DNA of 64,000 nucleotides from assembly GCA_011947345.1 (NCBI GenBank), contig JAAVTG010000586.1:868001-932000 (forward strand), written 5' to 3'. Numbering within the stretch: position 1 is the stretch's first letter; the number at the start of each line of letters is the position of its first letter. This stretch comes from Phytophthora quininea (taxonomy: Eukaryota; Oomycota; Peronosporomycetes; Peronosporales; Peronosporaceae). The position numbers and the translations under genes are program-made. Of the stretch, positions 10,028 through 20,588 are shown in pieces. Under the pieces are notes generated by a model. The model was not told the origin of the DNA. It did no database searches and saw only the letters and a list, made by a program, of their open reading frames with translations.

Positions 10028-12602
10028 ATGAGCCACAGTCACAGCAACGGGGCTTCCCGCTGCGGACCGACTTCTTCCGCAGCCTGCCGCTGGTCAAGTT
10101 CAAGAACGACAAGATCTACCGCTTGGCCAAGGCCAACGCGCTCGCGTGTCTGAACCAGTCTTTCAACGCCCAGTGGCGATACGTGCCGCCGGAGAAGGAC
10201 GGCACGCAGATCCGCAAGGACACGAGCAACTTGTCGGCCTCGTATCGTCTGGTGCGAGCCGCCACCGTGCTGCGGTGCCAAGAACACGAAGTGAACCAGG
10301 TGATCGCCAACACCAACTCGGAGAGCTGGCGAGAGTTCATGCGCAAGTGCTTCGGCAAGTACTACGTCGACACGTTGATCCTGCACAATGTCATCAACCC
10401 CAACGACGGCGACACCAGCGCTAGTCTCACGTCCACCAACAGCTCCATGGATGCCGGTCGCAGCAACCAAGACGAGAGTCACCGCACGGCTCGGTCGGCC
10501 AGTCAACCGGAAGGCATCGGATCCGGCGAAGGTGCGGGCTTCAACGCATCCGAACACAACGACGACACTTGTCGCGAAAGTCTGTGGCAGAACGGCAACG
10601 ACCCGTTCCAGCGCCGGAACTCGAACGCCAGCTCGGTCGACACCATCTCGGGCAAGTTGGCGTCAGAATGCAGCAGCGCCAACACCGAAGAACGGCTGAA
10701 GGAGGAAGCTGCACAGGCGAACGATGGGCTGGGCGTGCAAGCCGAGGAACTGCTGACGGTCAAGTGGGCCGCATTCGAGACCGGGGTCTCGGGTCGACGC
10801 GATATCTGCCTCATGGACTACCTGTCGTTGGCGTATGTGCCCAACTCGGAGCCGCGGCAACGCGTGCACGTGTGGTGCTTCACGTCGGCCGACGGCGACC
10901 GTGTCGGCTGCATGGAGCTCAAAGACACCCACCACGTGACGCGGACGACGCTCACCAAGCTGGGCATCTTCTGGCGCAAAGTTTCCGAGGATGAGACGGA
11001 GGTGATCGTGTGTGGCAGCTTCCCGTCCAAGCATGCGGCGATGATGAGCACCATCCTGCTGGGCTGCCTCAACCGACTGCAGGGTATCGTGGAGGACCTG
11101 CGCATGAGCAGTCAGCTCTACATCCAGCGAGCCACGTGGGTCAAGAACACCGACCGCACTACCTGCAACCTCTGCACAAGGAACTTCCATGCGCTGCGTC
11201 GCAAACACCACTGCCGACGGTGCGGCGAGGTCGTCTGCTCTGACTGCTCGACGGTTGAGACGGTCGATTGCCGGCCATCGGCTACTCCAAGCTGCGACTA
11301 TGCAAGGTCTGCTCCATCCGAGCGCGCACGACGCCGCTCAAGCAAGTGGCCAAGACTAACGTGTTCGACCATCTCGTGCGCACTCGTAGTCTCAGCAACG
11401 TCGGGTCCTCCACGACGGCGTCGATTGTTCGATCCTCGTACACGGACAACCAGACCAGCACCCACGACGAGGGCAGCGTCTCTGAGTTGTTCACGGGCTC
11501 GACAGACCGCTACCAAAGCCAGCAAAATTCACACGCGAACAGCGGCCCGAACTCGGAGGTGTCGATGCCCGCGTCGCGGCGCTCCTTCCAAGAGTTTGAT
11601 TCTACAAACCAAAGTTCCGATACAGAGGAAGCTCCGATCGACATCACTGATGTTGCCGCGGTGGTGCATCCGATGTCGGCCTGTCTTGACGGTCCGACGG
11701 ACGACTACGACGATTTCATCGACGAACGCTGCCTCAAGACCCAGCTACGCGCGATGGAGCAGAAGAAGCGGTCGGCCGGCGGCAAGAGCAACATGTTCGA
11801 CCTCCTCTGCGAGCTCGCGTGCCAAACGCTCAACTGCCCCATTGCGTCGGTCGCTATCGAAGACGATAATGGCAAGTACATCCGCTCTTCCACTGGACTG
11901 GATGGCGACTCTCCTCTCGGCAGTGAGCTCGCTATCTTCATCAACAAGATCATGGGCTCCACCCCTGCCATCGTGCTGGATGCCACCATCGACAAGCAAA
12001 CGCTGCAATTTTTCTCGCGACGATCACCGCCAGCGATCCGCTTCTTCGCGGGATGCCCAATCTACTCGCGCACCGGCAAGAAGCTCGGTTACATCTGCGT
12101 CGCCGACTACGACAAGCGAAACACGCTCGGAGCCAACTGCGCGTTCACCATGGAGCGTCTCGCCACGCTGGCGGTCACCACGATGGAGCGCAACGTCGGT
12201 GCGAAGAATGAAAACGGCAACAATATCCAAGAAGCCGACTTTACCAAGAATTGTAACATCCAAGAAGCAGATTTCACCAAGCGAGCGCCACCACCGACCC
12301 CAACACACCCAGCCATGCTGTTCGACCGACCGAATGGTGGAAGCTCAAGTGATCGACACGGTGATGCACCTAGACACTACCCCGAAGCGATGGTCGGTCG
12401 AGTGTATGAAATCCTGGAGGACGAGGAGATCCCTACCATGAGCTCGCCGAAGACCGTCAACCTGAACACGACGTCGAGCAATGGACGATCCGGTGCACGC
12501 CCTGCTGGCTACTACGAAACACAAGAACGCATGCGCCACTTGCTGCTCAAGTCTTACCACACACAGCAGCAGCTCGCCAAGGAGAAGGAGGGATCGCCCT
12601 AG
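10028..12602 (+). CDS. START-like / FYVE / GAF domain protein
   Basis: Likely membrane-associated regulatory protein binding phosphatidylinositol 3-phosphate; about 858 aa, no intron seen. Residues 1-330 resemble the START/Bet v1-like N-terminal half found in many oomycete FYVE proteins. FYVE is at about 370-435, with WVKNTDRTTC, RRKHHCRRCG and CSDCS, then LRLCKVC. A Ser/Thr-rich linker follows, then a GAF domain at about 589-720 (FDLLCELACQTLNCPIASVAI, RFFAGCPIYSRTGKKLGYIC). Two single-base losses break the frame: one G in AACGGGGCTTCC near 10043, which hides the true start MSHSHSNG, and one T in GTCGATTGCC near 11268. Restoring both makes 2577 nt. An eight-residue unit IQEADFTK occurs twice near 12226-12282. 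Confidence 0.85.
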
Positions 12603-12692
12603 AGAAGGCTCAACGTTTCCATTTCGTGACGTTTGTAGGCGACTGTATCGAAGTGTTTCCCCATGTCAAGCTTAACATCCACGTTCACACAC

Positions 12693-14541
12693 TTATTCGT
12701 CCGTGACACAGCCCTCGGACGCAGACTTGACGTTCTTGATGTACTTGTACAGCGTGCCGCGAGTCGCCTTGAGCGGAGGCGCAACCCATTCCTTCTTGCG
12801 CTGCTCCAGCTCCTCGTCACTCACGTCGATCAGGTCGATGCGGTTCTTCTCGGCGTCCACGATGATCTTGTCGCCATTCTTCACCAATGCAATGGGGCCG
12901 CCCACCTGCGCCTCAGGTGTGATGTGGCCGATGATGAAGCCGTGCGAGCCGCCCGAGAAGCGGCCGTCAGTGAGCATGGCAACGTCCTTGCCCAGACCCG
13001 CGCCCATGATCGCAGAAGTAGGGCCAACTGCAACATTCAAAGCAAAGTTAGTATCATCAAACCCCACAAAAGTAAGCACTGCAGACGTACGCATCTCCGG
13101 CATGCCGGGGCCGCCCTTGGGGCCTTCGTATCGGATGATCACGACGCTGCCCTTGGTAATTTCGTTGTGCTCCACGGCCGCAAGCATGTCCTCCTCGCAG
13201 TCGTACACCTTGGCCGTACCTGTGAACGTTAAACCTTCCTTACCCGTGATCTTCGCCACCGAACCCTGCGGGCAGATGACCACGCAGAATACGCAGGTGT
13301 CCGCTAGGCTTTAGCGGCTTCTCCACTGGGTGGATAATCTCGTGGTTGTCTGACAGGTCAGGGACGTTCGAGATGTTCTCGGCCAGCGTCTTGCCCGTCA
13401 CCGTAAGGCAGTCTCCGTTAATGTAGCCCTTGTTCATCAGGTACTTCAGCACAGCCGGAGTGCCACCCGCACGGTGGATATCCTCCATCACGTATTGTCC
13501 GCTGGGCTTGACATCCGCCAGGAACGGCACACGCTCGCTGATCTTCTCAAAGTCATCGATTGTCAATGGAATTCCAGCAGCACGAGCGATGGCAATCAGA
13601 TGCAGCACAGAATTCGTTGACCCACCCAGCGCCATCGTCACCGTGATAGCGTTCTCGAACGCCTCACGACAGAGAATATCCAACGGCTTGATGTTCTTCT
13701 CCAGCAGCAACTTGATCGCTTCGCCCGCACGTAGACACTCGTCCTGCTTCTCAATGGACGTAGCGGGTGAACTGGACGAGTACGGCAGACTCAGACCCAG
13801 CGTCTCAATAGCCGTGGCCATTGTGTTGGCCGTGTACATTCCGCCACAAGCTCCAGCCCCAGGACACGCGTGACGGATGATATCATGACGCTCTTCCTCC
13901 GTGATCTTGTTGGTCAGGAAAGCTCCGTACGCTTCCGACGCAGACACGTAGTCGATGGTTTTACCCTTAGACGTGCAACCGGCACGGATGGTGCCTCCGT
14001 AGACCATCAAGGACGGCCGGTTGACTCGCGCCATGGCGATCACACAGCCAGGCATGTTCTTGTCGCACCCAGGGATGCAGATGTTGGCGTCGTACCATTG
14101 GCCGCCCATGACGGTCTCGATGGAGTCAGCGATGAGGTCGCGACTCTGCAGACTGTAGCTCATGCCGTCGGTGCCCATACTGATGCCGTCACTCACACCG
14201 ATGGTGTTGAAGCGCAGCCCCACGAGGCCTGCAGCGTTGACGCCCTTCTTGACCTCCCCGGCCAGATCCAGCAGGTGCATGTTGCACGGGTTGCCTTCCC
14301 ACCACATACTGGCGATGCCCACTTGGGGCTTGTCCATGTCGTCCTCGCTCATGCCGGTAGCGTAGAGCATGGCCTGCGAAGCGCCGCGAGCTTTGGGCTG
14401 CGTCACATTGGCGCTGTACCGGTTGATGCGCACGCCGTCCACGGCTTTGGGGGTGTCGGCGCCGGCGGTGGTGAACGTTCGGTGCAGCAGCGTCTGCCGG
14501 ACCGGAGACGCTGCACCGGAACGCACAGTCTTGCTCAGCAT
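12693..14541 (-). CDS. ILV3: Dihydroxyacid dehydratase, mitochondrial (copy 2)
   Basis: Second copy of the IlvD/Edd enzyme, very similar to the copy at 3368. Exon 1 is 14541-13091 and exon 2 is 13027-12693. The 63-base intron sits in the same Leu codon, and exon 2 is 335 nt in both copies. I chose ATG 14541 because [16 protein letters not shown] aligns with the presequence of copy 1; the frame stays open upstream to 14631. Fe-S ligand motifs [16 protein letters not shown] and [10 protein letters not shown] are intact. Near 13272 the frame is lost: CATCTGCCCGCAGG lacks two bases compared with a GATCTGGCCCCG-type sequence, consistent with one missing G and one missing C. Ends in VTDE like copy 1. 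Confidence 0.92.
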
Positions 14542-14938
14542 CCTCCTCGAGGTCTGCGCGGTCCGATCGGGAATGGGGAGACGTGCGGACGGGATCCGTT
14601 CTGGTGGTGGGGGTCTGTTTGAGCAATCCACGGTACGTCAGCGGATTGCTCGCACTTCAACCTGGTCTTTTTCGTGTGGAGCACAAGGGATCTGCACCGA
14701 TTATCAGGAACCACACGCGAAGAACGGAGCGAAGATGGCAATGGTTAGAAACCCTGCCACCCGTGAAGAACACGGACAGCAGGTCAAGGTCTGCTGGACC
14801 ATATTTCTTCGTGTCTGAGAGACTTAGTGTTGACACTGACACGTCTAAGCACGAGGAATAGATGAAAAATGGGAAGTTGGATTCAGTCATTTTGAAGTTC
14901 TCCCGGATGACCCCACTGAGGAAATCCTGTGGACTCTG
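14542..14938. other. Intergenic, no gene seen
   Basis: Upstream region of ILV3 copy 2 and end of the decayed Crinkler-type copy. Only short open frames without motifs. Confidence 0.35.
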
Positions 14939-16140
14939 CTAGGCCGTTGTGCAGCAGGAAAGCGCAAGAAATCTGCATTTGCCACAGGTTTGCCAAGAGT
15001 GTCCAAAACGCGCCTCACAGAGCAAAACTGGCCCGAGAAAATAAAGGGTGTTTCCCATGTTAGCCGACTCCATCGCAAGCAACAATAAAATCCGCATGAC
15101 AACTTCCTCCATGTCCCCGATGTCAATGACTCGCCGCATTGCCATCGCTAGGAAATTCGGAAGAAGGAATTTTCATAGCACGGTTGCGTTAAGTTGATAA
15201 CACAGAAGCGCTGCTCCAAACGCCAAGACTGGTTTCGAGGAGTAGCTTGTGATGTGACTGGTGTTCTCGAAATCACATACCTCAGGACACCCATAAAATC
15301 TGCCATAATCTTCGTAGCAAGAGTCGAGATGGACATTGGACGCGTTCCAAGTCTGATGAACAGTGCTGCGACACCGAACATAGTCTCCTGGCTGTAGCTT
15401 TCGGTACGAAGCGGATCCCTGCCAAGCAGCAGCTTTTACATTGCAAGCTCTGAGATTCCTTTCTGCTGAAATTCGAGACTCCCTTGTTTACGGACAAACG
15501 TTTTCCAAAGAGGACGACTCATTAAAACAAGGTCTCATCCCACCGCTTCCGTTGGTCCGTTCGAATAGCACTCGCCTTGTAGTTAATGCTTAACGTATCT
15601 GCTCGTTGTTTGCTTTCCAAGACCCCGGTACCTCGCTGTTGACTTTGATTTTGCCAAAATATATCCATCGTGCTTGTTAGCACAAACGTCGGAAACGCCA
15701 TTCCTTGTTCTTTGGTCCTTCGAGATGGCGGGTCAAGTTTACATGTAGCCTGCATTTGGAAAGTGTACATTTGTATCAACCAACACCGCAAAGGTCTCAC
15801 CTCCGCAGCCTTCAATCCGAAGCCGATCATTTGCGGCCCTCAAAGCTTGACGCAGAAGTCGAAAGAAACTTACGCCGATCTTACCCTTCAAGTTAAACAG
15901 AGCTCTTGCCTCATCAATGGCCAGCAGTAGCTACCGATCGAGTCGCAAATCGTTTTCGCCGAGCGAGTCCCGTACGGCGACGTACATATACATCCCTCTT
16001 TCTTGTATGCACACCAGCATCGAGTCATGTATCCGTACAATTGCAAATGTGCATCTCCCACATAAGGAGTCGAATACTTTGGGATCCAATGCAGGTGTTC
16101 GGGTTGAAGCCAGCAAGTTGCTGAAGTGAATAGCCGCACT
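14939..16140 (-). pseudogene. Decayed copy of the neighbouring Crinkler-type NTPase gene
   Basis: Several minus-strand pieces match, in order, the gene at 16294-19322. AIDEARALFNLKGKIGVSFF (about 15890) matches its Walker B VDEARALL block. FAVLVDTNVHF matches FGVLVDTSPD; FPTFVLTSTMD matches FPPFVLTHTMD; MFGVAALFIRLGTRP (15381) matches MFGVASMLCRIGVRP; and MEEVVMRILLLLAME (about 15105) matches VGEVVARILMLLAMD. The pieces lie in different frames with stops between, and the Walker A half and nuclease end are not found. The region just upstream (15931-16270) carries unrelated or unrecognisable sequence. This is a truncated tandem relic rather than a gene spoiled only by sequencing error. Confidence 0.7.
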
Positions 16141-16293
16141 CTGGAACAGTTCTTCGTTCATGGCGAGCAAAAACCCATGTTGAAACTGTGTTTCTGAGCA
16201 AAACGCCGGATGAATAGGCTGTTTTGGAAATACAGAGCATGTATTATCCTTTCGCGTTGATCGGTCCACGGATAACGCCTACCTTCATCAACG

Positions 16294-19200
16294 TTACATT
16301 TCACGCCGACGTTTCTTGTCGGATCGACCAGGGTCTTGGATATCGATGACCTGCATATTAGCCACACTACCCATCCATACCTTATTGGCATCCGTTTCAG
16401 CGTACTTCTGATCGTACCCTGATGCAGGCCCAAAATTTGCTTCGCGATGTCCGTCGCCACGTCGTCCGCCATCACTGCCGACATCATAGCCTTCGCCGAA
16501 CCGGCAATTGGAGCCTCCACGTCTTGACGATGCTGCAGGTCGCCGTCCACAATCGCCATGGGATCCCACAGAGACTCTGCGATAATACGCAATTTCTTCG
16601 CCACCTCCTCGTCGAGAAACGGAAACGTGGCCGTGCGCACCGACCGGAAGCATAGAGTAAACCCAGTCTTCAAGGTAGTTGCTGCTGGTTGCTCACGAGC
16701 CGATACTGCAGCGCTTGGCATCGCGTCATCTTCATTCTGAGTACTGGACGCGCTCGGCGATCTCGCTCCGGTATCGTTACTTGAGCTCGTTTCTTCAAAA
16801 TCGCTGCAATAGATGAACCGATCTTCATTCCCCGCACGTTAATATAGATGCGAATGACATCGTTGACACCCGTAGCACTCAATGGGTTCGCGACAAGATT
16901 CTTCTTGTTCTTCTTGTTCGTCTTGTTCTTCTTCCCCTTCTCCGTCTCCTGCTTTTTGTATTCTCCGTTTTCTTTTCGGTATTCGGCGCAGCATCGCTAG
17001 GTGTTGTCGGCTTATTCCCGGTGAAAACAAACGAAGGGAACATTTTCTTCGTGGCAGACTTCGCGAATCCATTGTCCCTCGTGTGCCTGTTCTTTACTTG
17101 GATCAAAATCAGCGATACGTCTAGTTTTTCTCCCCACATGGAGTCTTCATCTTCACGTCTGACTGTTCGTCTGTCTCCACCTGCGGCCTCCGAAATATCG
17201 GAATTAACAAGTCGGCACCTTTGTGGTTGCGCGGAAAAATACCCGCGGCCCGACGCCCCAGCAAGTACCAAAGTGTGTCTTCGTTCGGCTCAAGCTGCAG
17301 CTGAATAAAATGAGTGAACCCCATTTGCCATTCCCCCAACCATTTAGCCACGCTTCATAAGCAGCCCTGTCTTCTGTCGAGGCACGCGTCATACGCTTTC
17401 CTGGAACCTGGCGGTATTGTTCGGAAGTCTTACTTCCGAGCGTCTCCAAGAATGAATCCACAGACACAAACCCACCGGTCATACCATGGGCAGAAGGATT
17501 GTCCCCCAGTGCACACCTGTCCATCGCTAAAAGCATCAAAATGCGAGCAACCACCTCGCCAACTCCTCCTGTATCTAGCGCTTCGTCCAGCATCAATTTC
17601 CGGAATTGAGGCAGGATATGCGCAGATAAGGCGTTTTGCTCGTACCACACCCTCGTCGCGCCCAAAGTTAACACCGGATCTGACGCATAGCAACTCAAGT
17701 AGCCTTCTTTGTCGTAATTCACATAACCGAGAACTGCCATGAAGTCTGCAATGGCCCGGGACGCCAACGCCGACGTTGCGTACGGACGTACTCCGATTCG
17801 ACACAGCATGGACGCAACACCGAACATGGTGCTCTCGTTGTAGTTCTTCTTTTCGGGAGGTAGCCCCAGCAGCAACTTCTTCGCCGCAAAAGTGACCATA
17901 TTCGCGGCTTCACCCTCATCTCCTGCGGCCCACATTGGACGACCCATCTGCTTCAGAGTTTCCAACGCCACCTCTTCAGGACCGGTGACGACAAACTTGT
18001 ACTTGGGGATATTGTGCTTCTGCGTCGGACTCTCCTCTTTCTCCCCTGTTGTCGCTTTTTTATTATATCCCTTCGGCGTGGCGTGTAACTCTCCCAATTA
18101 GCATCCATTGTATGAGTCAGCACGAACGGCGGGAAAGATGCCTCGCCGGAGGTATCGAAATATGATGGATTTTTGGCATCGAGACGGTCAGGTCAGGGCT
18201 TGTATCCACCAGAACTCCGAAAACACCACCTCCAGCTTCGATGTTCTTATTTGCATCCGCAAGAGCCTGACAAAACAGGCGGAAGTAGCTGACACCTGAA
18301 CTGCCCTCCTTCGTAAGAAGAGCCCTCGCCTCGTCAACAATCACAATCACCACTCGGCCATTCTCTCTTTCAGCTGCACTACCATATTTCTCGTACGAAT
18401 TTACCGCCTTTTGTTCCTGCTGTTCCCCCTCTTCATCGTGCTGCTTCTTTAACGTCGCTTCTACTCTCGTTTTCGTTTCCTTCGACGTGAATAGCTTTGT
18501 CCACTCCGGCTGGATGCTGTGCCAGTTTCTGATCGCGTCGTCGTATATGGTTTTCAAACGACCACTTAGCGAGGTGACCGTAGAGCTGCTGTCAAACAAC
18601 CAGTCGTGAAGTTCGGGCGTCACCTCCGGATACCCTGTCGACTCGTGCATGCGTACGCATAGGTACAGGACCTTCACCTTCGAGCCGGCTGCCTCCGCTT
18701 TGACGGCGAGCTCGTACAGCATTCGACTCTTGCCGAAACCGGAGCTCTGTACGACCGCCACGCGCGGCGCCCTGTACTTCAAAGGGTCGTACTTCTTCCA
18801 GCACTGTCGCACATATTCACCAAACTTGACGTCGGCGTCCCCGACGTACGCTCTCTTTGTGAACGCGCGCTCTAGTCGACTCATTTCCTCTGGGGATAGC
18901 TTGACAGCAGCAGCGCCCCAAATAATTTTTCCGTGGCTTTGGTCGCCACCATTTTCGCCACTTCCTCGGCAAGGTCACCAGGTACTGAGCAGATTCGGAA
19001 AAGCACTACCCTGATATCAGCGCTGAGATTCTTCAACCTCTCGCCCCAGTGGAATTTCGCCACATCCAAAGACAGCACTTCCACACCATTTGGCGGCTCC
19101 TTCAGGATGCCCTTCTGCGTTTTCAATATGTCGCCCTTCTCGAACTGGGACTTCAACAGCCTAAACACTCCAGTGTTCACGAATCCAACCAAAAGCCTCG

Positions 19201-19322
19201 ATCTTCTCTTGCTCGCTGGGCGGTGGCTGCGCCAAACACCGAACAGAAACGTTAGTCAGCACTGCCGCGGAGTAAGTAGACATGGGGAGCTTGCACACCT
19301 GGACTTGACTGTTGCTCTCCAT
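16294..19322 (-). CDS. Crinkler-type P-loop NTPase with probable REase-fold nuclease end
   Basis: Resembles the C-terminal NTPase-nuclease modules of oomycete Crinkler (CRN) proteins; the secreted LFLAK N terminus is not visible, so effector status is unproven. From MESNSQVQV at 19322 the order is: an N-terminal region (about 19190-18900); the NTPase, with Walker A SSGFGKSRMLYELA near 18740 and Walker B VVIVIVDEARALL near 18330; a helical region (MFGVASMLCRIGVRP near 17820); and, near 17080-17200, KLDVSLILIQVKNR, which fits the D...(E/Q)xK signature of restriction-endonuclease-like folds. An acidic/Gln repeat tract follows (16900-16950), then the end near 16294 after DIQDPGRSDKK. About nine frame changes occur. 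Almost all fit a single missing base, so the gene may be intact in the organism. Confidence 0.65.
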
Positions 19323-19433
19323 CTCTGACTGAGCAGAATGCGGAATTCGCCGGAAATTGACAAAGGATGACAACGATAGACATGTTTTCGGTTGCACATC
19401 AATCTGGTCTCTTCGATCAGAGCGAAGCGCCCA

Positions 19434-20338
19434 TCAAGACCGATCTGTGCGCTTGAGGAAGGCGAGCAGAGCGACGTTAGTCTCGTTGGTCCGGTTCATC
19501 GTCTCCTGTAAGCCGCGCATCGCTTGCTGCATGCTGTTCACGGATCGCACCACTTGCTGCTGCGTCTCCCGAAGGTTATCTAGCCCTTCTCGTATGTCGG
19601 ATAGCACCGCAACGAACTCGGTGTGCGTTGTTGTCGATATTTCTTCATGTCTTGACGAGTCCTGCCTTCTCCTTTTATTTGGATTAGCAGCCAGCGAGGT
19701 AGTATGCAATGCAGCCCCAGCCCCATCTTCATCAGCGTCGTAAGCTTCCCTTCCGACTGGATAATTGTTGACTTCTTGCCTCTGGTCTGCTTCATTCCCG
19801 AAGTATCGGACCATCAAGTTCCAATGCTGCGGATATACCACCACACTCTCAGAATCGTTTCTGGACTCCCTTGTTGCCCACAAGAACGGCCATATAGCGA
19901 CTTTAGAAAACGAAATTTGCAGTGTCAGCGACATATTGTGTGTCGCGTTGAAGTCGTCTCGGATTTCGCCCCATAACGCTTGCTTCCGCTTCCGACTTCC
20001 AGTTGCTTCGTACGCCTCGCCATATTCTCTTATGACTCGAGAGGTAGCTTGGTTTTGTCCGGAGTTGCTGTCTTCTGTCGTATTATCTCGAGACTATGTC
20101 TCTGGACAAAGCGCCTGATGAAAATGCTGTTCGGGAACTGGTCGGTAACTTCATTCTGCTGTAAGTTTGTCAGGGCGTAGCGTCGCATGAGTTCCCGAAG
20201 CTCAGTTTCCTCAATGAAGTTATCCGTTGGAGTACGGCTTCCGATGACACGTATTATGTCGCGTTCCTGCTCGTTCGTCAGGTACTTGTCCTTCCTGCCA
20301 CGGTTAGCGTCGACGCAGAGCTTCCCTACCGATGCCAT
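19434..20338 (-). CDS. CENPB-like HTH + Myb/SANT-like + coiled-coil protein (family member A)
   Basis: Putative DNA-binding protein of about 301 aa. It starts MASVGKLCVDANRGRKDKYL. An N-terminal helix-turn-helix resembles the CENPB/Tc5 type of pogo-like transposases (YLTNEQERDIIRVI ... FIRRFVQRHSLEIIR). Next comes a trihelix-like segment (ALWGEIRDDFNATHNMSLT, VVYPQHWNLMVRYFG), then an acidic linker with KRRRQD. The C-terminal coiled coil contains LDNLRETQQQVVRSVNSMQQAM and ends NVALLAFLKRTDRS. One missing base near 20030 (after LPLES) joins the two frames, and the total then divides by three. The middle and C terminus resemble proteins at 22625-24073 and 24552-25902. No DDE catalytic domain is present. 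It lies 111 bases upstream of the Crinkler-type gene on the same strand. Confidence 0.65.
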
Positions 20339-20588
20339 ACATGCTTGCCGCTACACGGAACGACATGCCGGCCGCGACAGCCGCCCATTACTCGGCCATT
20401 CTTTGATGCGGCATGAATTAGGATCAAATAGTTTTTATAGTTTTTTACTGACAATTTTGTTGATGGTGCAGAGGCACCCGAACAGAGCTTTGCTGCGGTG
20501 CTTGTGTCGTTCGCTCGTAGCCCACACGTCATGAGTTCACTCGCGAATCCTCCTCCTCTTGAACAAGTTGGGACTTTCTTGCCTGAAA

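Noticed and set aside
16895..16960. Coding microsatellite (GAA/CAA tract) as an independent repeat locus
   Set aside because: It lies inside the Crinkler-type gene as an acidic/Gln or basic tract depending on frame; noted there instead.
16294..19322. Calling the large Crinkler-type gene a pseudogene because of about nine frame changes
   Set aside because: Almost all changes fit one missing base, the error pattern seen in essential genes such as RPL13A, so the gene may well be intact.
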